From the NCBI GenBank assembly GCA_027314165.1, contig DAHVCH010000006.1, positions 1 through 64,000 of the forward strand: a stretch of 64,000 nucleotides of DNA, written 5' to 3'. The notes beneath the pieces are model-generated. The model made no database searches, was not told the origin of the DNA, and was given only the letters and a program-made list of their open reading frames with translations. This stretch comes from Thermoplasmata archaeon. Its GTDB lineage: Archaea; Thermoplasmatota; Thermoplasmata; Lutacidiplasmatales; UBA184. The position numbers were made by a program, and so were the translations under genes. Below, piece after piece: positions 27,672 to 37,394 of this stretch (its first letter is position 1; every line of letters begins with the position of its first letter).

Positions 27672-28574
27672 ATGACCGACCTTCCCGGTGCGGTCCCCAG
27701 GTGGGGAGCGTACGTCTCGCTCCTCAAGCCCGGCATCACCGGTCTCATCCTGCTGATGGCCGTGGCGGGGTTCTTCGCCGGGGACCCCACCTATCCGCCC
27801 CCCTGGGTGAAGCTCGGGGGGATCCTTCTTGCCGGAGGGATGGCCAGCGGAGGCGCCGCCGCCCTGAACCACTGGTACGACCGCGACATCGACGCCCGGA
27901 TGAAGCGGACCCGGGACCGCCCCCTTCCAAGCGAGGCGGTCTCCCCCAACCACGCCCTCGTCCTCGGTCTCCTGCTGACCGCACTCTCGCTCCCCATCGC
28001 CTACCTCGCCGTGAACCTCCTCTCGATGCTGGCGATGGCCTCGGGCTCCGTCGTCTACGTCCTCGTCTACACCGTCTGGCTGAAGCGGAGGACCCGCTGG
28101 AACATCGTGGTCGGGGGGTACGCCGGGAGCGCCCCGGTCCTCGCCGGTTGCGCTGCCGCCGTGGGGTCGTTCACGCCCGCCGGCCTTCTCCTCGCGCTCC
28201 TGGTCTTCCTATGGACCCCGCCGCACTTCTGGTCCCTCGCGGTGGCCCTCAAGGACGACTACGGCCGGACCGAACTGCCGATGCTGCCGGTCCCCGGCGA
28301 CCTGACGAGGTCCGCGCGCGTGGTGGTGGTCTCCGCCCTGCTCCTGCTCGTTCCCACCGCGGCCTTCGTCCTCCTGCCCGTGTCCTTCCGCCTCTTCCTG
28401 GTGCTCGCGCTCGTCCTCGGCCTCGGCTTCGTGGCCACCACCTGGCCGATGCTCAAGAACGTCTCACGCCCGGTGGCGATCCGGGGGTTCATCGCCTCCG
28501 GCCTCTATCTCATCGGCGTCGCCCTCGCCATGGTCGCCGACTGGGGATGGGTCTCGCTCCCGTTCCTCCGGTGA
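27672..28574 (+). CDS. ctaB: Protoheme IX farnesyltransferase (haem O synthase)
   Basis: YVSLLKPGITGLILLMAVAGFF, AALNHWYDRDIDARMKRTRDRPLPSEAVSP, YTVWLKRRTRWNIVVGGYAGSAPVLAG. Confidence 0.92.
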   Translation: MTDLPGAVPRWGAYVSLLKPGITGLILLMAVAGFFAGDPTYPPPWVKLGGILLAGGMASGGAAALNHWYDRDIDARMKRTRDRPLPSEAVSPNHALVLGLLLTALSLPIAYLAVNLLSMLAMASGSVVYVLVYTVWLKRRTRWNIVVGGYAGSAPVLAGCAAAVGSFTPAGLLLALLVFLWTPPHFWSLAVALKDDYGRTELPMLPVPGDLTRSARVVVVSALLLLVPTAAFVLLPVSFRLFLVLALVLGLGFVATTWPMLKNVSRPVAIRGFIASGLYLIGVALAMVADWGWVSLPFLR

Positions 28575-28672
28575 TCGCTCTCCCCCTGGGATCGGGGAGC
28601 GCCCACCTCCGGGCGGGTCCCGGGCTGACACAGAGGATATATCGCCCCGCAGGGATTTCGTTCAAGGTTCAC

Positions 28673-29491
28673 ATGCCGAAGGCACGTACGAGGTCTGCTT
28701 CCCCGGCCCCCGCGGCGGGCTCGAAGCCCTCCCCCCTCCCTCCTCCGACCCCGGTCGCTTCCCCCGAGGAGGAGCGCCAGGCGATCGTGGCCACCCTCCA
28801 GAAGATGGGGTTCGCCGCCATCTCGCGGCGGGGCCCCTCTCCCTGGGAGAGCGCGGACCTGTGGGTCCGCTCCTCCAGGAACCGGTCGGTCCTCCCCGTG
28901 CTCGTCGAGCGCGTCGACCCGCCCTCCGTCGAGGAGCGGACCCGCCGGCTCCTCGAGCGGTGGTCCCAGGGGCTCCGTCTCACGGCGACCCCCCAGCAGG
29001 GCGGCTCGAGCATCCTGGTCGTCGACAGCGACAGCTCTGCGGAGCTCGCGAGCCGGGGGATGGTCGCGGCCTCCCCCCTGCCGCTCTCGCTGGCGGTCTC
29101 CCGGACCCGGATCCTGGTCCACCCTCGCCGGACCGGAGAGGCCGTCTCGGCCCCGCACTGGCACCGGCTGCGTCTCCCTCCCCGCGTGGTCCTCATGCTC
29201 GCAACCGGGGCCCTCGTGGGGCTCGCCGAGCGGGCGGAGCAGGCGGAGGCCGGCGAGGCGGGAGGGGCCGCCCCGATCGACGTGGAGGGGATGTTCCGCG
29301 CCCTGCGCAGCGTGTTCTCCATCGACGTCGAGGGGTCCTTCGGGGTGACCCGGGAGGAGGATGCGATGTTCCTCATGTACCAGCTCGCGCTGAAGGAGAC
29401 CTACGCCCCCGGCGACCAGGGAGCGAGCCTGCACGAACTGGTGAACAACCCCAAAGGGCCCGGCGCGCGTCTCCCCTGGTTCGCGATCTGA
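28673..29491 (+). CDS. Conserved-looking hypothetical protein
   Basis: Pro-rich N-terminus, then ordered alpha/beta sequence; TATA-like GGATATAT about 35 bp upstream. Confidence 0.55.
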   Translation: MPKARTRSASPAPAAGSKPSPLPPPTPVASPEEERQAIVATLQKMGFAAISRRGPSPWESADLWVRSSRNRSVLPVLVERVDPPSVEERTRRLLERWSQGLRLTATPQQGGSSILVVDSDSSAELASRGMVAASPLPLSLAVSRTRILVHPRRTGEAVSAPHWHRLRLPPRVVLMLATGALVGLAERAEQAEAGEAGGAAPIDVEGMFRALRSVFSIDVEGSFGVTREEDAMFLMYQLALKETYAPGDQGASLHELVNNPKGPGARLPWFAI

Positions 29492-29590
29492 AGCTCGGAG
29501 AGGGCGCAAAGCCGGCGGGGCCGGCCCTGGGCTGAGGTTCTTTCGTCTCTCCGTTCAAATAGGCCTGTCCGATAGCGTCGGGGGCGGCTC

Positions 29591-30601
29591 ATGGGCTTCT
29601 TGGGCACGTTGGGACTGGTCCTCGGAGCCCTGGCTCTGGCCGTGGGCCTCGCGCTGATCCTGCTCCCGCTCGACTTCCAGTCCGCCTCCCCCCAGTTGGT
29701 GAACCAGTTCAAGGCCTCGAACGGGGCGGCGATCCTGAAGATCCAGGTCCCGAACGCCACCTTCTCCCTGGGCGGGGGCTCGCTCACGATCCAGTGGGCC
29801 ACCGCGGCGACCACGCCCATCACGGCGTTCCTCTACACTCTGAGCGAAGGGGAGTGGGTGTGGGCGGGGAACCAGCCCACCACGGCCGCGTTGAGCTCAC
29901 AGTCGGTCCCGGCCTCCCAGGGCTCGCTCTCCGCAAGCTCGCTCCACCCCGGAGCTTGGTATGCGCTCCTGCTCTACGAGAACAGCACCGAGGTCGCCTC
30001 CGTCTCGGTGACCTGGTCCGGGAGCCTGTTCCTGCCCTACGCGGAGCTCGGGATACCCCTCACGGGCATCGGGGCCATCATCCTGGTCGCGACGATCGCC
30101 CTCTCCCGGCCCCGGCCGACGCCCGACGAGGCCGCCACCGCGTACGAGACCACCCCCGAGTCCTACGCCTTCGCCTCCGGCACCCCGATGGTGATGGAGC
30201 CGGCGCTCGCGTCCCCTGCCCCCATGTTCGCGCTCGAGTCTCCTCCTTCCGACCCCTCCTTCTCCTCGGCACCCATGACGGAGCCCGTAGCCTCGCCCGT
30301 CTTTCCGCCCTCCTCGGCGACCGCCCCGAAGATCGTCCTGCCCCCGGACGAGCCCCCGCCCAGGAGGGGCTGGAAGGCGACGCCCCTGGGACGGCTGGGA
30401 GGAGGACGAAGCGCCGTCGTGCCGCAGACGGACCTCGCTCCCGGCCGCCCACTCGTGGCGACGTCGGTGGATGCTCCGAAGGCGGGCGCGGCCGCCGCGC
30501 CCTCTGGTCCGGGGGACCGGTTCAAGTGTCCGCGCTGCGGGCTCGTGATCGGGGACGAGAGCTGGCTATTCTGTCCTCGTTGCCGCTCCGGGCTTGACTG
30601 A
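29591..30601 (+). CDS. Membrane protein with extracytoplasmic domain and C-terminal zinc ribbon
   Basis: Two TMs; C-terminus FKCPRCGLVIGDESWLFCPRCRSGLD. Confidence 0.65.
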   Translation: MGFLGTLGLVLGALALAVGLALILLPLDFQSASPQLVNQFKASNGAAILKIQVPNATFSLGGGSLTIQWATAATTPITAFLYTLSEGEWVWAGNQPTTAALSSQSVPASQGSLSASSLHPGAWYALLLYENSTEVASVSVTWSGSLFLPYAELGIPLTGIGAIILVATIALSRPRPTPDEAATAYETTPESYAFASGTPMVMEPALASPAPMFALESPPSDPSFSSAPMTEPVASPVFPPSSATAPKIVLPPDEPPPRRGWKATPLGRLGGGRSAVVPQTDLAPGRPLVATSVDAPKAGAAAAPSGPGDRFKCPRCGLVIGDESWLFCPRCRSGLD

Positions 30602-30667
30602 GCGAGCTTCACGGGAACCAAGGGCATTTGACCCTGGCAGGCTGCGTGGAGGGGAAGGATCGGAAGG

Positions 30668-31612
30668 ATGGTCGAGATCGAGCCGACACCGGTCGACGAG
30701 GAGAGCTCCCCGCCGATGGTCCGTCCCACGGTGCCGGAGGCGGACGCGCTCATCGGGAAGCGGAACCCCGTGCTCGACCACGGGTTCGTGGTCCTGGTCG
30801 ACTACATGGGGAACGACAACGCCATCGTCCAGGCGGCGCGCGTCTCCTACGGTCTCGGGACGAAATCGGCCCGGGACGACCGGGGCCTCATCCGGTACCT
30901 CATGCGCCACCGGCACACCACGCCGTTCGAGATGGTGGAGCTCAAGTTCCTGGTGAAGCTCCCCATCTTCGTCGCCCGCCAGATGGTGCGCCACCGCACC
31001 GTCTCCCTGAACGAGGTCAGTTACCGCTACAGCGTCGCTCCGGACGAGTTCCACGTCCCCGCCTCGGAGGCGATCGCCGTCCAGTCGAAGCGGAATCGCC
31101 AGGGAAGGGCGGAGAAGCTCCCTCCCGAGCAGGCCTCCGCCTTCCAGGCCGAGGTCCGCCGCCTCTCCCAGGACGCCTACCGGGCCTACGAGAAGGCCCT
31201 CGAGCAAGGCACCGCCCGGGAGCTCGCCCGGATCGTGCTGCCGGTGAACTTCTACACCCAGTGGTACTGGAAGATCAACCTCCACAACCTCTTCCACTTC
31301 CTCTCTCTGCGGCTCGACGCCCACGCCCAGGAGGAGATCCGTCTCTACGCCCAGGCCATGGTCCCTGCCGTGAAGGCCGTGACCCCGGTGGCCTACCAGG
31401 CGTTCGAGGACTTCGTGCTCGGGGCGGAAGAGCTCACCCGGCTGGAGAAGGTCGCGCTGCGCGCCATGCTCGAGGGACGTACCGCGGAGGAGGCGTGCCT
31501 CCGCGCAGGGCTCCCTCTCCTGCGGGCGGACGGGAAACCGATGCGGACGGGAGAAGGTGTCGAGTTCCTGGAGAAGCTCGAAAGGATCCGCGCGGCCTCC
31601 GCCGGCCTATGA
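30668..31612 (+). CDS. thyX: Flavin-dependent thymidylate synthase
   Basis: RHRHTTPFEMVELKFLVKLPIFVARQMVRHRTVSLNEVSYRYS. Confidence 0.93.
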   Translation: MVEIEPTPVDEESSPPMVRPTVPEADALIGKRNPVLDHGFVVLVDYMGNDNAIVQAARVSYGLGTKSARDDRGLIRYLMRHRHTTPFEMVELKFLVKLPIFVARQMVRHRTVSLNEVSYRYSVAPDEFHVPASEAIAVQSKRNRQGRAEKLPPEQASAFQAEVRRLSQDAYRAYEKALEQGTARELARIVLPVNFYTQWYWKINLHNLFHFLSLRLDAHAQEEIRLYAQAMVPAVKAVTPVAYQAFEDFVLGAEELTRLEKVALRAMLEGRTAEEACLRAGLPLLRADGKPMRTGEGVEFLEKLERIRAASAGL

Positions 31613-31646
31613 ACCCCCGGCGCCTCCCGTCCCGCGGGGCACGAAC

Positions 31647-32327
31647 ATGAGCGAAGAGCTGTGGAGCAAGGTCGATGAGCGGCTGGTCAAGGTCCTACCC
31701 TCCGACCCGGCGCTGCGCGAGGCGCTGGCGGATAGCGAACGCGCGAGACTCCCCAACATCCAGGTCTCTCGGCTCCAGGGCATGTTCCTCCACATCCTCG
31801 CGCTCGCCTCGGGGGCGCGAAACGTGCTCGAGGTGGGGACGCTCGGGGGCTACAGCACCATCTGGCTCGGTCGGGCGCTTCCGGAGGGGGGGCGGCTCTT
31901 GAGCCTCGAGCTCGAGCCGAAGCACGCCGAGATCGCTCGCGCGAACCTGGAGCGCGCCGGCCTCAAGGACCGGGTGGAGGTCCGGGTCGGTCCGGCGCTG
32001 GCCTCCCTCTCCCGGCTGGAGGCGGAGGGAGCGGGGCCGTTCGACCTCACGTTCATCGACGCGGACAAGCCCAACAACCTCGCGTACTTCCAGGCCGCTC
32101 TGCGGCTCTCACGCCCCGGCTCGCTCATCGTCGTGGACAACATGGTGCGTCGTGGCGAGATCCTCGACGCGGAGAGCACCGACCCGCGGGTCGTGGGTTC
32201 GCGTGAGCTCCTCAAGCACCTGGAGAACGAGCCTCGGGTCGTGGCGACGGTCATCCAGACCGTCGGGGAGAAGGGTCACGACGGCTTCGCGCTCGCCCGG
32301 GTCCTCGGGGCCTCTCCCGCCCCTTGA
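31647..32327 (+). CDS. O-methyltransferase (COMT-like)
   Basis: VLEVGTLGGYSTIWLGRALPEGGRLLSLELEPKHAEIARANL...DLTFIDADKPNNLAYFQAALRLSRPGSLIVVDNMVRRG. Confidence 0.88.
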   Translation: MSEELWSKVDERLVKVLPSDPALREALADSERARLPNIQVSRLQGMFLHILALASGARNVLEVGTLGGYSTIWLGRALPEGGRLLSLELEPKHAEIARANLERAGLKDRVEVRVGPALASLSRLEAEGAGPFDLTFIDADKPNNLAYFQAALRLSRPGSLIVVDNMVRRGEILDAESTDPRVVGSRELLKHLENEPRVVATVIQTVGEKGHDGFALARVLGASPAP

Positions 32328-32342
32328 CCGCACTCGCGCGGA

Positions 32343-33203
32343 TCAGAACCCCTTCTTGCGCGCCTCTTCGGAGAGCTCGAAGCGCTCGAAGCTCGCCCAG
32401 AGCTCGAACCCGAGCTCGAGCAGGGGCCGCGGAGGCACGCGCCCCTCGGCGCTGAGACAGAGCGGGAGCGGGGCCCCCGGCCCTTCCTTGGCCAGGACCT
32501 CGCGCACGAGCGCGGTCGCGTAGCCCTTCTCCCGCGCCGTGGTGGCCGTGCCCACGGCGAAGAGCCCGCTCGCCGCCCCGTGCGCGTGGAAGAGGCCGAA
32601 GGAGACCGGGCCTTCCCGAGCGCGAGCGAGGTACGGGACGACCCGTTCCCCGGGGTGGGGGTGGGCCATGGCCACTTCCAGGTAACGCCGGACCTCTTCC
32701 CGGTAGCGGGCCTGCGACTCCACGAGAAGGTCGACGAACGTCCCCAGCTCGTCCTCCGGGACGCGGTCGACCTGGAGCTCCCCGTAGGGGTCGGACCGGG
32801 CCGCCCCGCTGGGCACCGGACGCGCTCCCGACCAGACCATCAGGTGTCGGTGATGGTCCTCGCCGCGCGAGCGGTAGCCCATGAGACGGAGGGCCCCGAC
32901 GAGGTGAGGCTGGGACGGCCGAAGGGGAAGCTCGAAGGCCGGTCGCAGGGCCCGCTGGTAGTAGTGTTCGAGCGTCCGCTCGAGGAAGGCCGCGGTCCTC
33001 CCGGGGCCGCAGCGGGCGTCCTGCACGTAGTTGAAACGCGGCACCGGGACCTTCTCGTTCACAACGAGATGGGCCTCGGTAAGCTCGACCGCGTGTCCGG
33101 CGAAGAGCTCGCAGAAGTGCCGCTCCTCGCGGAGCGCGAGGGCGAGCAGCGCGGGGGATGGGAGAGGGGCCTCGCGCCCTCCCTGCGGCCTATCGTCAGT
33201 CAC
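32343..33203 (-). CDS. GNAT-like acetyltransferase
   Basis: GLFAVGTATTAREKGYATALVREVLAKEG. Confidence 0.6.
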   Translation of the reverse strand: MTDDRPQGGREAPLPSPALLALALREERHFCELFAGHAVELTEAHLVVNEKVPVPRFNYVQDARCGPGRTAAFLERTLEHYYQRALRPAFELPLRPSQPHLVGALRLMGYRSRGEDHHRHLMVWSGARPVPSGAARSDPYGELQVDRVPEDELGTFVDLLVESQARYREEVRRYLEVAMAHPHPGERVVPYLARAREGPVSFGLFHAHGAASGLFAVGTATTAREKGYATALVREVLAKEGPGAPLPLCLSAEGRVPPRPLLELGFELWASFERFELSEEARKKGF

Positions 33204-33570
33204 GGTCCTTGCGCCGGGGGGATTGGATCTCCAGCCGGTTCCCGAAGGGATCGTGAACGTAGAACCGTCGCCACGACGGCAGGTCCGCCTGAGGCAGTGT
33301 CGCGATGCCGTGCGTCTCGAAGAACTGCCGTGCGGTCTCGAGGTCGTCGACGATGAACCCCACGTGCCGACGGGAAGGGGTCCGGAACTGGCCGACCTCC
33401 ACCGAGAGGTGGAGCTCGAGCTCCCCCACGCGGTACCACAGCCCGCCGTTCGCCCGGAGCTCCTTCGGCTTCTCGATCTCGGTGAGCGCGAGGATCTCGG
33501 TGTAGAAGGCGCGCGCGGCGGGCTCGCCTCCCGGAGGGATCGTGAGGTTCACGTGCTGGACTCCCCGGAC
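33196..33570 (-). CDS. Glyoxalase/VOC-fold protein (start uncertain)
   Basis: VQHVNLTIPPGGEPAARAFYTEILALTE...HVGFIVDDLETARQFFETHGI...RRFYVHDPFGNRLEI; the long in-frame extension overlaps another gene, so the 5' end is approximate. Confidence 0.75.
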   Translation of the reverse strand, partial: VRGVQHVNLTIPPGGEPAARAFYTEILALTEIEKPKELRANGGLWYRVGELELHLSVEVGQFRTPSRRHVGFIVDDLETARQFFETHGIATLPQADLPSWRRFYVHDPFGNRLEIQSPRRKDRD

Positions 33571-33704
33571 CCCGAGACCTTCGGAGCGTTCGTGAGCGCG
33601 GCTTCCCGCCTTGCGGACCCCGGTGCGGGACCGGGAGGGCCGGTCGGGGCGTGGCGCGGTCTTGCCGACGGAGGGTCGTGTCGGCAAGGGGCTACCAGGC
33701 CCGC

Positions 33705-33980
33705 TCAGGCCGCCTCGGAGTCTCCGTCGTCGAGGTCGTCGTCCTCGTCCTCGAGGCCGTCCTCGCCGGCGGCTTCCTGCTCGAACTCCTTCGAGCAGTC
33801 GGGGCAGAGGAAGACGGTCCGGTGGTCCTCGGTGTCCTCGACGACGGTCCAACCGGTGGTGTCGAACGTGAAGCCCTCGTAGGGGGTGTTGCCCTCGAAC
33901 TGGAGGGCGGCGGCATGGTCGCACCCTTCCATCCCACAGGCGACGGGGACGCTGGTGCCTTTGGTCGCAGGTGGCGTCAT
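33705..33980 (-). CDS. Small acidic zinc-ribbon-like protein
   Basis: ACGMEGCDHAAALQF...VFLCPDCSKEFEQE with acidic C-terminus. Confidence 0.6.
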   Translation of the reverse strand: MTPPATKGTSVPVACGMEGCDHAAALQFEGNTPYEGFTFDTTGWTVVEDTEDHRTVFLCPDCSKEFEQEAAGEDGLEDEDDDLDDGDSEAA

Positions 33981-34173
33981 GCTCTCCTTCGAGCGGGCGC
34001 CGCTTCGCGCCTTCTCGCTCATGCGAGGTGCACGACGAAAGGCGCAGATAAGGGCATCGCGCGGGGGGGGTCCCGGAGCGGGCCGGCCCGCCGGACGAGC
34101 CGTTCGTCGCCTGGCTCCCCGGCGCCGGGAGCTGAGTTCGCAAGCCTCATGCGGAGGACCCCGTGCCCACGAC

Positions 34174-35175
34174 ATGGCCGAGGTTTCCGCGGTGGTCCTC
34201 GTGGGCGGGTTCGGCACCCGCCTGCGCCCCGTGACGTACGCGGTCCCGAAGCAGCTCGTGCCCCTTGCCGGGCAGCCGATGCTCTTCCACGCCATGGACC
34301 TCCTCCCCGCCGCCGTAACTCGCATCACGCTGGCCTGCGGGTACAAGGCGGAGGCGTTCGAGGCCTACCTCTCCCAGCACCCCTACCGTCTCCCGGTGAA
34401 GGTGGTGCGCGAGGCCGTTCCGCTGGGCACCGGCGGGGGCCTACTGAACGGGTCGGTGGGCGCTTCGGACCCCTTCGTCCTGGTGAACGGCGACGTGATC
34501 AGCGGCCTCGACATGGACCCGATGCTGGAGTTCCACCTGCAGCACGGCGGGGTCGGCACGATGAGCTTCTACGAGGTGGACGACCCCTCCCCGTACGGAG
34601 TGGCCGTTTGGGACTCCGGGCAGAGGATCACGAACTTCGTGGAGAAGCCCCCGCGGGAGAGCGCCCCCTCCCGGTGGATCAACGCCGGCGCCTCGATCTG
34701 GTCCCGAGAGCTCCTGAAGGAGATCCCCGAAGGACGGGAGGTCTCCCTCGAAAAGGAGGTGCTCCCGAGGCTCTTGGGCCGGGGGGTCTACGGATTCCCC
34801 TTCCGGGGCTGGTGGGAGGACGCAGGGACCCCCTCGCGTCTGCTGAACGCCCAGAGGCTCCTCTTCGACCATCCTCGAGTGGGACGCTTCACGCCCCGAT
34901 GCCATCTCCCAGGGGCCCAGGTGATCCCCCAGGTGGCCACGGGGAAAGGATGCGAGGCGGCGGGGGCGACGGTGGGCCGCTACGTCACGCTCGGGGACCG
35001 CGTCCAGATCGGGCGTGGGGCGGTCGTGGAGGACTCCGTGCTCATGGACGGGGCGGTGGTCGGAGATCGCGCGGAGGTCCGCAGGTCCGTCCTCGGACCG
35101 GGCTACCACGTGGAGGCCGGCGCCAAGGTCCATGACCGGTGCCTGGCGAACGAGGGCCCCGCTCCGAAACCGTAG
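34174..35175 (+). CDS. Sugar-1-phosphate nucleotidyltransferase
   Basis: AVVLVGGFGTRLRPVTYAVPKQLVPLAGQPMLFH...PLGTGGGLLNGS...VLVNGDVISGLD. Confidence 0.9.
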   Translation: MAEVSAVVLVGGFGTRLRPVTYAVPKQLVPLAGQPMLFHAMDLLPAAVTRITLACGYKAEAFEAYLSQHPYRLPVKVVREAVPLGTGGGLLNGSVGASDPFVLVNGDVISGLDMDPMLEFHLQHGGVGTMSFYEVDDPSPYGVAVWDSGQRITNFVEKPPRESAPSRWINAGASIWSRELLKEIPEGREVSLEKEVLPRLLGRGVYGFPFRGWWEDAGTPSRLLNAQRLLFDHPRVGRFTPRCHLPGAQVIPQVATGKGCEAAGATVGRYVTLGDRVQIGRGAVVEDSVLMDGAVVGDRAEVRRSVLGPGYHVEAGAKVHDRCLANEGPAPKP

Positions 35176-35216
35176 GGCGCCCGTCAGGCTCTTCCGTCCT
35201 TCATCGTGGCCCGGGC

Positions 35217-35774
35217 ATGACCCGGCGTCGTCCCGCCACCGCAGTTCCCGCCCGGTACCGGATCAGGTCGGTCACTTCCGGCGACCTCGGGGTCCTGGTC
35301 CGACACCGCGAGAGGATGTTCTCGGACCTCGACCACTGGGACGTCGTCGATCCCAAGGCCCTGCGGGAGGCCGCACGGGCCTACCGTCCCTGGCTCCGCC
35401 GAAAGATGCGCGCGCGGAAGCTGACGGGGTTCATTGCAGAGAGTGCGCGGGGGAGCGTCCTGGGAAGTGCGTTGGTGGTCCTTCGCGACCAGCCGCCCCG
35501 CCCCCGGTGGCCCCGCGGCGAGTTGCCCTACGTGATGAACGTCTACACGGTGCCCGAGGCTCGCGGGCGCGGAGTGGCCACGGGCCTCCTGGAGGAGATC
35601 CTCCAGTGGTCCCGCGCCCGGGGATTCCCCCGGGTCGTCCTGAACGCTTCCGACATGGGACGCGGGGTGTACGAGCGCCTCGGGTTCGAGGGCGGGACCG
35701 AGATGCGCCTGCAGCTCCTCCCGTGGACACCGGAGACCATGGCTCGAGCCCGTTCCCCGCGCAAGAAGCGCTGA
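35217..35774 (+). CDS. GNAT acetyltransferase
   Basis: VYTVPEARGRGVATGLLEEILQWSRARGFPRVVLNASDMGRGVYERLGF. Confidence 0.82.
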   Translation: MTRRRPATAVPARYRIRSVTSGDLGVLVRHRERMFSDLDHWDVVDPKALREAARAYRPWLRRKMRARKLTGFIAESARGSVLGSALVVLRDQPPRPRWPRGELPYVMNVYTVPEARGRGVATGLLEEILQWSRARGFPRVVLNASDMGRGVYERLGFEGGTEMRLQLLPWTPETMARARSPRKKR

Positions 35775-35858
35775 CTCGGCGAGGCGGACGGCGGCGCGCC
35801 GACCCCCACCCTGACCCCCCGATCCCGCGAGGGCCCGTGGGGGCGCTCGGAGACCGGT

Positions 35859-36695
35859 CTACGCCCTTGGGGAGGGAGCGCGCGAGGCGACCGGGGCGGC
35901 CGTCGACCTCTCCGCCTCGGCCATGACGTCGAGCGCTTCCTTCACCGTGGCCTTGTCGTGGACGATGGCGCGGATGGCCCGGATCATCGCGACCGGATGC
36001 TCGGACTGCCAGATGTTCCGCCCCATGTCCACCCCGACCGCGCCCAGCTCCAGCGCGTGGTGGGCGAGCTCGAGCGCTTCCTTCTCCGAGTTGAACTTGG
36101 GGCCGCCGGCCACGACGATGGGGGCCGGGCATCCGTCGATGACCTTGTCGAAGCCTTCCTCGCAGTAGTAGGTCTTGATCACATGGGCGCCCATCTCGGC
36201 GCACAGTCGGGAGGCCAAGGAGAGGTAGCGGGCGTCGCGCTTCTGGAGCTCCTTCCCCACGGCGGTGATCCCGACGACCGGGACCCCGAGCCGCTCTCCC
36301 TCGTCCACGAGCTTCCCCAGGTTCACGAGGGTCGCGTGCTCGTGCGCGCTGCCGACGAAGACGCTCATGGCGACTCCGGCGACGTTCAGCCGGATCGCGT
36401 CGTCCATCGAGGTGGTCAGGTCCTCGTGCGAGAGGTCCTCCGTGAGCACGGAGGCGCCGCCGGAGACGCGGAGCAGGATCGGGACATCGGCCGTCGGCTC
36501 GACGCACTGGCGAAGCACGCCCCGGGTCAGCGCCAGGGCATCGCAGTACGGGAGCAGGGGGGCGATGGTGGTCCGCGGGTTCTCGAGCCCGTGGGTGGGC
36601 CCCATGAAGTAACCGTGGTCGACGGCGAGCATGACGGACCTTCCCGTCGCGGGTCTGATCATCCGAGAGAGACGGTTCTTGAGCCCCCAGTCCAT
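35859..36695 (-). CDS. DhnA/class I aldolase family, LsrF-like thiolase
   Basis: DWGLKNRLSRMIRPATGRSVMLAVDHGYFMGPTHGLENP...IIKTYY-like VIKTYYCEEGFDKVIDGCPAPIVVAGG...GAVGVDMGRNIWQSEHPVAMIRA. Confidence 0.85.
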   Translation of the reverse strand: MDWGLKNRLSRMIRPATGRSVMLAVDHGYFMGPTHGLENPRTTIAPLLPYCDALALTRGVLRQCVEPTADVPILLRVSGGASVLTEDLSHEDLTTSMDDAIRLNVAGVAMSVFVGSAHEHATLVNLGKLVDEGERLGVPVVGITAVGKELQKRDARYLSLASRLCAEMGAHVIKTYYCEEGFDKVIDGCPAPIVVAGGPKFNSEKEALELAHHALELGAVGVDMGRNIWQSEHPVAMIRAIRAIVHDKATVKEALDVMAEAERSTAAPVASRAPSPRA

Positions 36696-36746
36696 CGTGA
36701 CACGCTCCTCTGGCCGGGGCGAAGGACGAGGACCGAGGTATAGGGT

Positions 36747-37394
36747 TTACGCGCTTCCTCGAGGGAGGAGCGGGCGCCATCCCCGCGCCCGCCTCCGGCC
36801 CGCCCGACGCCGGGAGCGCACCTCGAGCCACCCCCGGGGCGGGGGAGCGATCACCTTTCGCAGACGAAGGTCGATCTCCCGGAACCCGGCCCGTTCGTAG
36901 ACCCGCCGCGCCGCCTGGTTGCCGGCCACGACGTTCAACTGGACGTTGTCGCATCCCATCTCGAGGAACCGCCGTTCGGCCTCCCGGAGCAGTGCGCGCC
37001 CGGCCCCGCGACCGCGCGCCTCCTCCTCCACGAAGATGTCCATCACGTACCCCTGCTGGTTCGGTCGCTGCTCCATCCGGCTGACCTCCCCGGGGACGGG
37101 CTGGAGGAGACCGGTCAGGAACCCCACCTGTCGTCCCTCGAGCTCCGCCACCAGGGCGAAGCCCCCGTGCTTCCGCAGATGCGCCAGGGTTCGGGAGACG
37201 TACTTCGGACCGTAGGCGGTGGAGACGTCCGGCATCGCGTAGCCGGGGAGCATGGGGGAGAGGTGAACTTGGAGGTCCCGGTGCCAACGCTCCAGCCGTC
37301 GGCGGTCCCCCGCGACAGCGTCCCGCACCACGACGGAGGGGGGCGAGCTCGCGCGCGCCCGCTTCCTGCGGGAGGCTCCCGCCCTCGCGGTCAC
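36747..37394 (-). CDS. GNAT acetyltransferase
   Basis: MDIFVEEEARGRGAGRALLREAERRFLEMGCDNVQLNVVAGNQAARRVYERAGF; GTG start overlapping the upstream stop. Confidence 0.82.
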   Translation of the reverse strand: MTARAGASRRKRARASSPPSVVVRDAVAGDRRRLERWHRDLQVHLSPMLPGYAMPDVSTAYGPKYVSRTLAHLRKHGGFALVAELEGRQVGFLTGLLQPVPGEVSRMEQRPNQQGYVMDIFVEEEARGRGAGRALLREAERRFLEMGCDNVQLNVVAGNQAARRVYERAGFREIDLRLRKVIAPPPRGWLEVRSRRRAGRRRARGWRPLLPRGSA

